Below, in pieces: positions 8,837-18,738 of a stretch of 64,000 bases of DNA. The DNA is from VFKU01 sp964620045 (GTDB lineage Bacteria > Hydrogenedentota > Hydrogenedentia > Hydrogenedentales > GCA-2746185): assembly GCA_964620045.1 (NCBI GenBank), contig CAZUJL010000021.1, positions 1 through 64,000 of the forward strand, read 5' to 3'. The first letter of the stretch is position 1; every line of letters begins with the position of its first letter. The position numbers and the translations under genes are program-made. Below the pieces are notes generated by a model that worked only from the letters and a program-made list of their open reading frames with translations, ran no database searches and had not been told where the DNA came from.

Positions 8837-10009
8837 TCAGGCGTATGCCGCGATCCCGGTGAGGTGTTGGCCGAGGATCAGCGAGTGGATGTGTTCGGTG
8901 CCCTCGTAGGTGATCACGGTCTCGAGATCCACCATGCGGCGGCCGATGTGGTATTCGTTGCTGATGCCGTTGGCGCCCATGAGTTCGCGGCAGGTGCGCG
9001 CGACTTCGAGCGCGCGGCGGCAGTTGTTCATCTTCGCCAGCGAGACCTGGTGCGGCTTGATGCGGTGCGCGGCCTTGAGCTCGCCCAGGCGCTTCGCGAT
9101 CAGTTCCATGCCGGTGATCTCGGCCGCCATCCACGCCAGCTTGTTCTGGATCAACTGGTGGCTCGCCAGCGGCTTGCCGTTGAACTGCGGACGATTGATC
9201 AAATAACTCAGGGTCTCTTCGAGACACGCCCGCGCGGCGCCAATCACGCCCCACGCGATGCCGTAGCGCGCGTTGTTCAGCGTCGCGATGGCTTTGCCGA
9301 GCGAGGTCGCGCCCGGCATCAGCGCCGACTCCGGCACTTCGCAATCGGTGAGGAAGAACATGCCCGTGTCGCTCGTGCGGAAGCTCCATTTTTCCTTAAT
9401 CGCGCGCGCTTCGAAGCCCGGCGTGTCCGTCGGCACGAGGAAGCCCTTCACGACGCCATCGACCTTCGCCCACACGATCGCCACATGCGCCTTGGTCGCG
9501 CTCGTGATCCAGCACTTGCTGCCGTTGAGCTTGTACCCCTTGGCCGTCTTCTCCGCGCGCGTCTTCATGCCGGCGGGATTGCTGCCGAAGTCCGGCTCGG
9601 TGAGCCCGAAGCAGCCGATGGCCTCCATGCGCCCCAGCCGTTCGAGCCATGTCTTCTTTTGCGCGTCGGACGCGTAGTCGCGGATGCAGCCGATGACGAG
9701 CGAGCCCTGCACGCTGAGCACGCTGCGCAGCGCGCTCGACCCGCGCTCCATCTCGCGACACACGAGGCCGTAGGTGACGGGGTCCAATTCGCCCGCCGCG
9801 AGCATCTCCAAAATACCGAGCGCGCCGATCTTGTCGTAGATCCCCGGTTGCAGGCCCTCGATCTGGTGATACTTGTTGATGTCCGGCATCACCTCGTCGT
9901 CCACGAACCGGCGGCAGGTGTCGATGATCGCCTTCTGCTCCTCGGTCCACTCATCGTCGAGTTCGTAGAGGTCGGTCTTGGAAACGGATTCGTGGGTCGT
10001 GGTGGCCAT
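8837..10009 (-). CDS. Acyl-CoA dehydrogenase, glutaryl-CoA dehydrogenase-like
   Basis: A 390-residue flavoprotein that oxidises acyl-CoA to 2-enoyl-CoA and passes electrons to ETF. Family signatures are visible: CFGLTEPDFGSNPAGM (FAD/substrate loop), WITSATKAHVAIVWAKV, and VITYEGTEHIHSLILGQHLTG, where the Glu of YEGT is the catalytic base, as in GCDH. Length and N-terminus fit this subfamily. The start at 10009 has GGAGAG upstream. It is last in a minus-strand run with a membrane protein and a crotonase, which suggests a shared acyl-CoA degradation role. Confidence 0.9.
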   Translation of the reverse strand: MATTTHESVSKTDLYELDDEWTEEQKAIIDTCRRFVDDEVMPDINKYHQIEGLQPGIYDKIGALGILEMLAAGELDPVTYGLVCREMERGSSALRSVLSVQGSLVIGCIRDYASDAQKKTWLERLGRMEAIGCFGLTEPDFGSNPAGMKTRAEKTAKGYKLNGSKCWITSATKAHVAIVWAKVDGVVKGFLVPTDTPGFEARAIKEKWSFRTSDTGMFFLTDCEVPESALMPGATSLGKAIATLNNARYGIAWGVIGAARACLEETLSYLINRPQFNGKPLASHQLIQNKLAWMAAEITGMELIAKRLGELKAAHRIKPHQVSLAKMNNCRRALEVARTCRELMGANGISNEYHIGRRMVDLETVITYEGTEHIHSLILGQHLTGIAAYA

Positions 10010-10091
10010 GGGGAATCTCTCCGGCAACAGGGCGTGAATCGGCTTATCCTAGCACTTAAAGTGCGAGATCCGCACGCGGTCAAGACTTGGG

Positions 10092-10553
10092 TCAGGGGCC
10101 ATCTATCTGCATTTCAAAGGGCGGAATGTTGAGGACCCATTGAGTTACGCAGCACACGATAAATATGGCACCAACCGCGCCGGCAATCTGCCATCGAAGA
10201 CGCCATTTGCGCGCCGCCAACACAAAGAGTGATACGACGATGGCCCATTGGATGACCGCCCACAGAAACGGGTAACTGAGCTCGGTTAAACCAGTTTCGG
10301 TTCGCACGTAAACCCAAACATGCGGATACACCCAAACCGACCATCCCCAGACCGCTATGAATGAATAGACGTCCAAGAATCCAGGATCGTCACCATCGAT
10401 GTTGATACCCACCGTAAGGTAGTAGAGCATGCCCAACAGCGGTGGCACGGCAATCGGAACAATCACACACAGAGCTGCCCGAATGGCTCCTCGCCATGGG
10501 GCTTTCTGTTTCGTCTCGTCTACTCCTGACGCTATGGGTGCTTCCGGCCCCAT
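10092..10553 (-). CDS. Hypothetical four-helix membrane protein
   Basis: This 153-residue protein has a charged N-terminus and about four hydrophobic segments (roughly 25-46, 60-82, 95-116, 122-142). I do not recognise a family. It lies 9 nt downstream of the crotonase gene and 82 nt upstream of the acyl-CoA dehydrogenase, so it may be co-transcribed with them. Its base composition looks somewhat less GC-rich than its neighbours. Confidence 0.6.
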   Translation of the reverse strand: MGPEAPIASGVDETKQKAPWRGAIRAALCVIVPIAVPPLLGMLYYLTVGINIDGDDPGFLDVYSFIAVWGWSVWVYPHVWVYVRTETGLTELSYPFLWAVIQWAIVVSLFVLAARKWRLRWQIAGAVGAIFIVCCVTQWVLNIPPFEMQIDGP

Positions 10554-10562
10554 TGCGTTCCG

Positions 10563-11396
10563 TTATCGCAGCGCCGGGAAATCCGGCTTTCTCTTTTCCA
10601 GGAACGACGACACGCCTTCGCGGAAGTCGTCGGAGCCAAGCGACTGCACCATTTCGTCGACGGCGAGGTCGCAGGCTTCGCCGAGTGTCTGGAACTGGCC
10701 CGTGTAGGCCATGCGCTTGATCACGCCCATGCTGCGCGGCGAGGCCATCGTGGCGAGTTGCACCGCGTACTCGCGCGCGACGGTCATCAACTGGTCCGCC
10801 GGCACGACCTTGTTCACCATGCCCATCGCGTGGGCCTCGGTGCCGTTGATCACGCGCGCGGAGTACATCAGGTCGAGCGCGTTGTGCATGCCGATGAGAC
10901 GCGGCAGCATCCACGCGAGGCCGTATTCGGCGATCAGGCCGCGTTGCGAGAAGGCCGTCGTGAATTTCGCCGTGTCCGCCGCGAAGCGGATGTCGCAGTA
11001 AAGCGCGTGCACGAGGCCGAGACCCGCCGCCGCGCCGTTGATGGCGCCGATGACGGGCTTCGGCACGGCCAGCGGGAACGAATACTGTTTCTTGAAGTCC
11101 TCGCGCGCGCCGTTGCCGATCGCGGGCGGCTCTTCGCGCTCAACGCCGCCGGGCGTTACGCTGCCGCTCATCACGGACTGCAGCAGGCCCATGTCCGCGC
11201 CCGCGCAGAAGCCCTTGCCGGCGCCCGTGACGAGAATCACGCGCACCTCGGGATCGCGCGCGGCCTCGGCGAACGCGGCCTTGTATTCGAATTCCATGTT
11301 CACCGTCCACGCGTTCAGCTTGTCGGGACGGTTCAGGGTGATGGTGGCGACGCGGTCCTTGACGTCGTACAGGACTTCGTTATTCTTGAGAGCCAT
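10563..11396 (-). CDS. Enoyl-CoA hydratase/isomerase family protein
   Basis: A 277-residue crotonase-fold protein. Visible motifs are ITLNRPDKLNAW, the oxyanion-hole segment GAGKGFCAGADMG, and KPVIGAINGAAAGLGLVHALYCDIRFAAD. The two glutamates used by true hydratases appear replaced (Val in GLVHAL, Phe in TAFSQRG). The Glu in GLIAEYG sits where isomerases have their base, so isomerase or another crotonase reaction is more likely than hydration (inference). GGGAGA precedes the ATG. First gene of a run with a membrane protein and an acyl-CoA dehydrogenase. Confidence 0.85.
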   Translation of the reverse strand: MALKNNEVLYDVKDRVATITLNRPDKLNAWTVNMEFEYKAAFAEAARDPEVRVILVTGAGKGFCAGADMGLLQSVMSGSVTPGGVEREEPPAIGNGAREDFKKQYSFPLAVPKPVIGAINGAAAGLGLVHALYCDIRFAADTAKFTTAFSQRGLIAEYGLAWMLPRLIGMHNALDLMYSARVINGTEAHAMGMVNKVVPADQLMTVAREYAVQLATMASPRSMGVIKRMAYTGQFQTLGEACDLAVDEMVQSLGSDDFREGVSSFLEKRKPDFPALR

Positions 11397-11441
11397 GGCG
11401 ATTTTTCTCCCGAAATTTTCGGTTCGTTTTTACCCTAGATC

Positions 11442-11535
11442 GCCCTTACAGGGCTTCTATTCTCAACATCGACGATACCCAGGGCGGCGCTCACTACGTT
11501 CGCTCTGCCCTGGGCTATTCTGGGACGCCCTTTCA
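11442..11535. repeat. Palindromic intergenic repeat (family A)
   Basis: The 215-nt gap between crotonase and dehalogenase holds a chain of short palindromes. They are GCCCT-TAC-AGGGC (11442-11454), CCCAGGGC (11478-11485) pairing with GCCCTGGG (11507-11514), and a degenerate GCCCTTTCAGAGC (11527-11539). A separate 7-bp hairpin CCGAAGT/ACTTCGG lies at 11558-11577. From memory, the CCCAGGGC..GCCCTGGGCTAT pattern resembles dispersed repeats of planctomycete-type genomes; this was not searched. Confidence 0.5.
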
Positions 11536-11611
11536 GAGCTAACCCCATCTTGCAAATCCGAAGTGAACAAACTTCGGTTCTCAATCTTGTGAATCGTGTA
11601 AATCCTGTCCG

Positions 11612-12502
11612 TCAAATTGGTCTGCGTTGGATGAATTCGACGATATGCTGCGCGATTTCCTCGCCCTTGTCTTCCTGAAGGAAATGGCCGCCGTCCTTTA
11701 TCACGATCTCCGGTTCCTGTTGCGCGATCGGCATCAGGCGGCGGAAGCCCTTGTCGCCGCCGGTGGTGACGGGGTCCTTGTCGGAGAACATCACCAGCAC
11801 CGGCTTTTTCCAGGTCTTGAACTTCTCGCGTGCCGGCTTGATGTACTTCGCGCCTTCCATATCCGGTGAGATGGGCACCAGCAGCGGAAATTGATGCGCG
11901 CCGCCCTTGTACGATTTATCGGGGTACGGCGCGTTGTAGGCGGCGACCACCTCGTCAGACAAATGCGACACCGTCGCGCCTTGCAGCACGCGGCCGACGT
12001 CCATGTCGTCCATTTTCGAGGCCGCGTTGCGCCAGGCCATGAAACCCGCCGTCGGCGTTTCTTCGCCGGTCGGCATGCCCGTGTTCATGATCACGAGCCG
12101 CGCGAAGCGGTCTTCGTTCTCTGCCGCGACGGGTAGGCCGAGCAAACCGCCCCAGTCCTGCACGACGACGGTGATGCGCTTGAGGTCGAGCGCCTTCACA
12201 AAATTCGTCAGCGCGTCGTGGTGCATCTTATAGGTGTAGTCGTTGCGATCCGCCGGCTTGTCGGAGCGGCCGAAACCGATCAGATCGGGACAAATCACGC
12301 GGCCGACCTTCGACAGGCCCGGCATCATCTTGCGGTACAGAAAACTCCAGCTCGGCTCGCCGTGCAGGCACAGGATCGGGTCGCCGCTGCCCGCCTCCAC
12401 ATACGCCATGCGCAAGCCATTGCCGACATCCACATACTTCGGCGGATACGCAAAATCGGGAAGGTTGGCGAAACGTGCGTCGGGAGTGCGGAGGATTTGC
12501 AT
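11612..12502 (-). CDS. Haloalkane dehalogenase-like alpha/beta hydrolase
   Basis: A 296-residue protein. The oxyanion segment LHGEPSW (47-52) and nucleophile elbow VVVQDWGG (D116, followed by W117) match haloalkane dehalogenases of subfamily I. D243 in FSDKDP and H273 in DGGHFLQED complete a triad, and W157 could be the second halide-binding Trp. These enzymes hydrolyse haloalkanes to alcohol plus halide. The start at 12502 is set by CCGAGGG just upstream; the frame stays open further but that part overlaps the transporter gene antisense-fashion. Epoxide hydrolase activity is an alternative. The neighbouring anion exporter gene is suggestive. Confidence 0.82.
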   Translation of the reverse strand: MQILRTPDARFANLPDFAYPPKYVDVGNGLRMAYVEAGSGDPILCLHGEPSWSFLYRKMMPGLSKVGRVICPDLIGFGRSDKPADRNDYTYKMHHDALTNFVKALDLKRITVVVQDWGGLLGLPVAAENEDRFARLVIMNTGMPTGEETPTAGFMAWRNAASKMDDMDVGRVLQGATVSHLSDEVVAAYNAPYPDKSYKGGAHQFPLLVPISPDMEGAKYIKPAREKFKTWKKPVLVMFSDKDPVTTGGDKGFRRLMPIAQQEPEIVIKDGGHFLQEDKGEEIAQHIVEFIQRRPI

Positions 12503-12612
12503 ACGATTCCCTCGGAGTAACGGCCCAATCGAATCAGTTAACCACTGAACCATCGGAAAGGTCAAGGGGCCCTCTTTGGACTGGGGCAGCCCTGCTGCCG
12601 GAGTCCAAAGAG

Positions 12613-13404
12613 TTACATCGCGCGCATGGCGAGCTGGATGGCGATGAGGACCAGAATCGTCCCCATGACGGCCTTGCGACGCGGCAAACTGAGCTGCTGA
12701 TTGATCCAGCGGCCGGGTTTCGTAAACGCAATTGCGCCAATGCATACGAGCGGCGCGAGCGACACATTCACAAGACCGTAGGTCCATGGCATGTCGACTG
12801 TTTTCTCGGCCATCGCGTGCGCGAGCGCGCCCGCCGCAGAGGTTGCCACCATCACGGTGTTCGACAAGGCCACCACGCGTTCGTTCGACGCAATGCCGGC
12901 CCACAGCGCGAGCGGGACGAGAACGAGGCCGCCGCCGGTGCCCGTGCCCCCGCCCACGATGCCCGCGACGAAGCCGATTCCGACGGAAATCAACTGCCGC
13001 TTGCGGACCTGATCTTCGCGCACCGTGCGCTGCTTCAGAAAAAATGTGCGGATGCCCGCGAACAGGAGCAGCGCGATGAAAATCCAGGTGACTATATCTT
13101 CCGGCAGCAATGCGGTCACCGCGCCGCCGGCATAGCCCCCTGCCACACTCCCGAGGGCGCAGGCGGCAACGACGTCCCACGGGGTCTTGATGCCCGCGCG
13201 CCGTGCCTCCCAGGCCTGGTACGCCGTGACGAACATGATCGCGAAAAGACTGGAGCCCTTCGCGGTGTTGATGTCGATCTGCGGAAACATCGCCAGGAAC
13301 GCCGGCACCATCAGCGTGCCGCCGCCGATGCCGAGCGCCGCGCTTACAATGCCGACGCCGGCGCCGACCGCGAGCAATGCGACAAGAAAGTAAGCGGTGT
13401 TCAT
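12613..13404 (-). CDS. TSUP family membrane transporter (TauE/SafE-like)
   Basis: A 263-residue inner-membrane protein with about eight hydrophobic segments and the two internal-repeat signatures of the family: GIVSAALGIGGGTLMVPAF near the N-terminus and GFVAGIVGGGTGTGGGLVLVP in the middle. TSUP proteins export sulfite, sulfoacetate or related small anions. It lies between a secreted esterase and the dehalogenase on one strand with short gaps (27 and 110 nt), so co-expression is likely. The substrate is unknown. Confidence 0.85.
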   Translation of the reverse strand: MNTAYFLVALLAVGAGVGIVSAALGIGGGTLMVPAFLAMFPQIDINTAKGSSLFAIMFVTAYQAWEARRAGIKTPWDVVAACALGSVAGGYAGGAVTALLPEDIVTWIFIALLLFAGIRTFFLKQRTVREDQVRKRQLISVGIGFVAGIVGGGTGTGGGLVLVPLALWAGIASNERVVALSNTVMVATSAAGALAHAMAEKTVDMPWTYGLVNVSLAPLVCIGAIAFTKPGRWINQQLSLPRRKAVMGTILVLIAIQLAMRAM

Positions 13405-13431
13405 TGGATCGCTATGCGATGGGAACGCGCG

Positions 13432-14595
13432 CTACTTGCGCTTCACATTGATTTCGATTGGCGCCATGCCTTCTTTAATCTCGATCGGATCGGGCAACTC
13501 GAAGCGCACCGCATCGTCCACCGAATAACTACCGGACATCGCCGGCACGGAATCGTTGGCCATTTCGTACACGACGACCTTGTGCTTGCCCGGACATGGG
13601 CCATGCTTTTCGTCGATGCTGAAGTTTCCGCCACTGCGTGCGAACTGCACAAACGCCGGCGGCAACGAATTGTCCAGCGGCACGAAAGTCACCGAGCCCC
13701 ACGAGATGGGCTGACCATCGATCGTGATCTTGCCGCTCACCGCCGTGCGTTTTGCGTCGGTTAGCAGGCCGTTACGCTGCAGCCACTGCACCATTTGCGC
13801 GGGCCATTGGCTATAGGACGGATCGCCCGGCGCGAGGCCGAGCCCGTGCGGGCCAAACTGGTAAATGTGCATCTCCGCGGGCACGTTCGCATTCAAAAGC
13901 GCTTCATAAAAGCGCAGGCTGTGCGTCGCGCGCACCAGGGTGTCTTCCGTCGTCTGCACAATGAAGGTCGGCGGCGTTTCGGCGTTCACAAGGGTGTCCG
14001 TCGTCGCCCAGTCGCCCATCTCAAACTTCACCAGGTCGCGGTTGATCACGGCGTACACCGGCACAATGAAATCCGGCCGGGAACTTTCGCGATCGATCGG
14101 GTCTTTCGCTTCCGGATCGCCGCTGTCATATTTCGTGCCCGCCGCGGACGTCAGGTGGCCGCCGGCCGAGAACCCGAGCATGCCAATGCGGTCTTCGTTG
14201 ATGTCGTATTTTTCAGCGTCGTGCCGCACAAGGCGGATGGCGCGTTTCGCGTCTTCGAGCGACGTGGAGTTCGTGTAGTCCGGCATGAGCCGATACCGCA
14301 ACACAAAGGCCGTGATGCCGTGGCGGTTCAGCTCGCGCGCGACCTGCAAGCCTTCGTGGTCGGCCGCGAGCCCACGGTAGCCGCCGCCGGGATTGACCAC
14401 GACCGCGGTACCGGTGGCCTTGTCTTTGTCTGCCGGATGCACCGTGATATGGGGTTTGTCTTTTTCGTCGGTGCCAAGCGCGCCGGGGGCGCCATCGGGC
14501 CATAACAGCACCGTGTCGTATTTTTGCGCCGACGCCGCGCCGGCAACCGCGACCAGCGCCAGGGCCATGAACACCCGCGATGTGATTTTCAGCAT
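13432..14595 (-). CDS. Secreted BD-FAE/esterase-like alpha/beta hydrolase with C-terminal regulatory-like domain
   Basis: About 387 residues. A signal peptide (MLKITSRVFMALALVAVAGAASA) precedes an esterase domain with VVVNPGGGYRGLAADHEG (oxyanion loop), the nucleophile elbow GFSAGGH, an acidic QTTEDTLV and the late FGPHGLGL supplying His. From about residue 295, GKITIDGQPISWGSVTFVPL starts a small beta-sandwich of the carboxypeptidase-regulatory/transthyretin-like type common in planctomycetal exported proteins. Start chosen at 14595 because GGAGG lies seven bases upstream and the signal peptide begins there. Probably a periplasmic or extracellular carbohydrate esterase. Confidence 0.8.
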   Translation of the reverse strand: MLKITSRVFMALALVAVAGAASAQKYDTVLLWPDGAPGALGTDEKDKPHITVHPADKDKATGTAVVVNPGGGYRGLAADHEGLQVARELNRHGITAFVLRYRLMPDYTNSTSLEDAKRAIRLVRHDAEKYDINEDRIGMLGFSAGGHLTSAAGTKYDSGDPEAKDPIDRESSRPDFIVPVYAVINRDLVKFEMGDWATTDTLVNAETPPTFIVQTTEDTLVRATHSLRFYEALLNANVPAEMHIYQFGPHGLGLAPGDPSYSQWPAQMVQWLQRNGLLTDAKRTAVSGKITIDGQPISWGSVTFVPLDNSLPPAFVQFARSGGNFSIDEKHGPCPGKHKVVVYEMANDSVPAMSGSYSVDDAVRFELPDPIEIKEGMAPIEINVKRK

Positions 14596-14650
14596 GTGCA
14601 AGCCTCCCAATCGGCGCATCATAGCGCAATTCACCGCTTTAGTCCGCCCC

Positions 14651-14679
14651 TTGGAGTCCGGCGCGTAGGCGCGTACACT
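14651..14679 (+). promoter_or_regulatory. Candidate promoter of the PlsC-like gene
   Basis: TTGGAG (14651-14656), 17-nt spacer, TACACT (14674-14679). The ATG at 14718 lies about 32 nt after the expected start of transcription and has no evident Shine-Dalgarno sequence. Confidence 0.45.
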
Positions 14680-14717
14680 ATTGGGTCGAAAACAGAAGCT
14701 ACCGCATCCATCGATTG

Positions 14718-15847
14718 ATGTTTACACGTATTAAACTTTACGCCATCTTCGGCCTCCACTTTGTGGAGCATATCCTCGCGCGCATGGGACTGCGCAAGGC
14801 GCAGCCGTCGGCCGAGAAACGCTACGAGTCCTTCCAGTTCGTGGTTGGCGATTTCGTGGGGTGGAACCGTTACATCCGGCTGCATAACACGCACCTGGTT
14901 CCGCAAGACCATCCGGCGATTTTCTACGGCAACCACATCAAGCTGGACGACCCCTGTTACCTCTTTCGCGCGGTGTATCTTGCCACGGGCGGGTCCGTAA
15001 CCATCGGCGCGATGATGCGCAGCAACTTCTTCGAAGGGCTGCCGCTGATGAAGTCGCGCTGGCTCGATCTGGATCAGATTCTGGAAACGGTCGACGTCTA
15101 CGGCATCAGCCGTGAGAATGTGACCATTTCGCAGTTGAAAAAATTCGTCGATCTGCTGCTCCGCGGCAAGGGATTTATTCTCTATCCCGGTCGATCGCGC
15201 TCGTGTTCCGGGTTGCTGATGGATTATCGCGACAGCATCGAGCGGCCGGGCGGCATCTCGTTTTTCCTGCACACGGCGCAGGCGCGCAACAAGGAGATGC
15301 GATTCTCCGCCGCGCCCGCGGTGCGCAACTACAATCCCGTCACCAAGCACACTTCGGTGGTCTTTGGCGAGGAAATCTTCCTGACACGCGGCGCTTCCCG
15401 CGTAGAACAGCGCGAGTTCGACGAGCGCCTGATCGAAGCCCTTGGCCCGCTGGTGGAAATCAACGCCGTGCAGGTGGTCTCCGCGATCCTGTACACACGT
15501 TGCCTGCACAGCATGACGGGGGCGGTGTTGTTCTCCGATCTTGTGCGCCTGGTGGCCGACCTGTTTGACGCCTTCCATCATCCGTACATCGATCCCGAGG
15601 ACAAGGCGGACATTACACGCGCGGTGCACAGCGCGGTGAATTATCTGCGCAAGCACGGGATGCTTGAGGCGACGCGGCGCGAAGTGCGCCCGAATGCCGA
15701 GGCGATTCTCGCGACGCCGCCATCGACCACGAAATTCCGCGAACAGAATCCGGTGAAATACCTCACGAACCAGCTACTGCACTTGGGTAAGGTGACGGAA
15801 CTAATCGAACGGCGTGCGCTGGGATTGCCGGACGCAGGTGAAGCGGC

Positions 15848-15875
<28 letters not shown>
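14718..15875 (+). CDS. Glycerophospholipid acyltransferase-like protein (PlsC domain)
   Basis: The acyltransferase HX4D motif appears as NHIKLDD (around residue 72), followed by FEGLPLM and LYPGRSRSCSG, a variant of the EGTRS block. The remaining ~200 residues form a C-terminal extension, making 385 residues, longer than typical PlsC (~240) and closer to large glycerol-phosphate acyltransferases. It probably transfers an acyl chain to a lysophospholipid or related acceptor at the membrane. The ATG at 14718 directly follows an in-frame TTG; no strong ribosome-binding site is present. Its 3' end overlaps convergent carA by 28 nt. Confidence 0.7.
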
Positions 15876-16951
<1,076 letters not shown>

Positions 16952-17013
16952 GGAAGGCAGCCCCCGGATTGCGCGGAAGTGTAGCAAACGCATGGGGGCC
17001 GAGAAAAGAGAAT

Positions 17014-17041
17014 CGCCCCCGCGGGCGAACCCGCGGGGGCG
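17014..17041 (-). terminator. Intrinsic terminator of the porin gene
   Basis: A 12-bp GC-rich stem (CGCCCCCGCGGG / CCCGCGGGGGCG) with a four-base loop, 22 nt past the porin stop, followed on the minus strand by ATTCTCTTTTCT. Confidence 0.75.
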
Positions 17042-17062
17042 AGGAATTACACGCGAACCAGC

Positions 17063-18433
17063 TTAGAAGCTGATGCCCGTTTCAAGGAACACGTAATCCA
17101 TGTCGTCGGACTCACCCAAGCCGCCGAGGCCCGAGAAGCCCCACGCGTTGGTGGCCGTACCGTCTTCAACCGCATCGCCCGCGAAGTAGTGGGCGTAGCC
17201 GGCCTGGAAGTACAGGTCTTCGCTGTAGTCGTACTTGGCGTACACGGCGACTTCAATACCCAGATCGTTTTCATCCGTGTCGAAGTCTTCGACCGAGTTG
17301 AACCAGTTCACAACGCCCGTCAGGCCGATGGCTTCGGTGACCTGCGCGGACACGCCGCCGCCGATCATCCAGAAGTTCATCAGGTCGGTCGAGTCAATGA
17401 ACTCACTGTATTCGTGGTCGGAGAACAGACGGTTGAAGCCGAAATGGTCATCGAAATCATCGTCGTCGCCGCTGTAGTACGCGCCGTTCAAGAAGACGCG
17501 CGGCTGCATGTTCACGTCGAACGTGTAACCGGCAGAACCCTGGATACCGATACCCTGAACGTCCGGCTGCTGTTCCGAACCGGAATCGCCGAACTGGTAG
17601 GCGCCGTTGGCCGCCCAGTCAAAGCCCGCGGCGTTGCCCGCGAAGCGCAGACCGATGGTGTGGAACGCGGTGGCTTCATTGAAGCCAAGGAATTCCGTGC
17701 CATCCACAAGCGCCTGGTGGTAGTAGTAGTAGTACGCGTCGATCGACATGTTCTCGAGGCCGGTGTAGCTACCGTAGATACCCGAGAAGTCGATGTCGCC
17801 GGACGACTCAAGACGGCCGGTGTTACCGTTCGTCGAAAGGCGGGTCCAGAAACCGGTGATGTCGAAGTTCTCGTTGTCGTAGCCAACCCACACGCCGTCG
17901 AACGACAGACCGCGGAAGAACGAGCTCGTGTCGTTGTTACCGACCAAGAACTCATCGCCGTGCTGCATTTCCGAGCGACCGATCTTAATGTTGATCGGGT
18001 AGCCCCACGCTTCGCGCATTTCGACGTAGCCCTGGTAGAACGACACCGAGGTGCCGGACGAACCAAGGTCAAGGCCGTCGAGGAAACCGCCGCTGCTGCT
18101 GGAGATGCCGCGCGCGCCAGCTTCCGGGCTGGACGACACGAAACCACCTTCACCAAGACCACGGAAGTCATCGCCGAAGATGTCATAGCTGTCCAATTCA
18201 ATGAACGTATGAACGTCGTCGGTGAAGTCCGCGCTCACGTTGACGCGCGTGCGCTGTTCAACGAAAAGCGAGTCGTTACCATCGTCGTTATCAAAGTCGA
18301 GGTCCGCTTCGCTGTACCAATTACCGCGGATTCGCAGCGAACCGCCAACCTGCACGTTCTGCAGTTCGGCGAACGCCGGGATGGTCATACCGACCATCAT
18401 CGCGGCCACCAAAACAATCAATGTCTTACGCAT
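17063..18433 (-). CDS. Outer-membrane beta-barrel porin (alginate-export-like)
   Basis: A 456-residue exported protein. The signal peptide MRKTLIVLVAAMMVGMTIPAFA is followed by alternating hydrophobic and Asp/Gly/Tyr-rich strands through the whole length. The first strand GGSLRIRGNWYSEAD and the KIGRSEMQHGDEFLVGNND segment resemble the alginate-export family, and the chain ends in Phe (ETGISF), the usual barrel-assembly signal. The many acidic loops suggest Ca2+ binding (inference). The ATG at 18433 has AGGAG ten bases upstream. Expression is driven by a perfect-consensus promoter and a leader of about 300 nt, implying a very abundant and post-transcriptionally regulated protein. Confidence 0.8.
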   Translation of the reverse strand: MRKTLIVLVAAMMVGMTIPAFAELQNVQVGGSLRIRGNWYSEADLDFDNDDGNDSLFVEQRTRVNVSADFTDDVHTFIELDSYDIFGDDFRGLGEGGFVSSSPEAGARGISSSSGGFLDGLDLGSSGTSVSFYQGYVEMREAWGYPINIKIGRSEMQHGDEFLVGNNDTSSFFRGLSFDGVWVGYDNENFDITGFWTRLSTNGNTGRLESSGDIDFSGIYGSYTGLENMSIDAYYYYYHQALVDGTEFLGFNEATAFHTIGLRFAGNAAGFDWAANGAYQFGDSGSEQQPDVQGIGIQGSAGYTFDVNMQPRVFLNGAYYSGDDDDFDDHFGFNRLFSDHEYSEFIDSTDLMNFWMIGGGVSAQVTEAIGLTGVVNWFNSVEDFDTDENDLGIEVAVYAKYDYSEDLYFQAGYAHYFAGDAVEDGTATNAWGFSGLGGLGESDDMDYVFLETGISF

Positions 18434-18732
18434 TGTGCGTATTCTCCTGTTAAATCTTCTCATTCACGATCCGGCACATACCGAACCGATCTTTCCAGCA
18501 GGACATCCCGCTGTGCAGGTTTCCCTGCGTCTTTTATTCAGTCAACATCCGAAAATCCCGGGCACAACCAGTGGTGGCGTTTCTCCTGCCTCCGTGTCCA
18601 TCCCCTCCTTTCGACTGAGATTTGCTACCCGGTCGGATGGAATATTCAACTTTGAAGTGTGAAACTCGCAGACGTGATGCGTCTGCGGACTACTAGCGGT
18701 GGTGGTTTGACCCGATTCTCCCCTGAGAATTG
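18434..18732 (-). promoter_or_regulatory. Long structured 5' leader of the porin mRNA
   Basis: Between the promoter at 18767-18739 and the porin ATG lies about 300 nt without a standard gene. On the minus strand it can form four elements. These are an 8-bp hairpin CGCAGACG/CGTCTGCG (18687-18667), a hairpin GCAGG-GAAA-CCTGC with a GNRA loop (18528-18515), and an 8-bp hairpin with one G-U pair (18513-18496). The last is a weaker GATCGG/CCGGATC pairing. Two short ORFs are present: 19 codons (18601-18542) directly after an AAAGGAGGGG run, and 18 codons (18506-18450), whose ATG sits in the loop of the third hairpin. Leader control of translation is likely; I do not match it to a known riboswitch. 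Confidence 0.5.
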
Positions 18733-18738
18733 TAGTGC

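Noticed and set aside
12503..13180. N-terminal extension of the dehalogenase frame
   Set aside because: It overlaps the TSUP transporter gene on the same strand in another frame and has no dehalogenase similarity; a good ribosome-binding site sets the start at 12502.
18515..18687. c-di-GMP (GEMM) riboswitch in the porin leader
   Set aside because: A GNRA hairpin and GACGCAGG-like stretch are suggestive, but the conserved core of that class is not visible.
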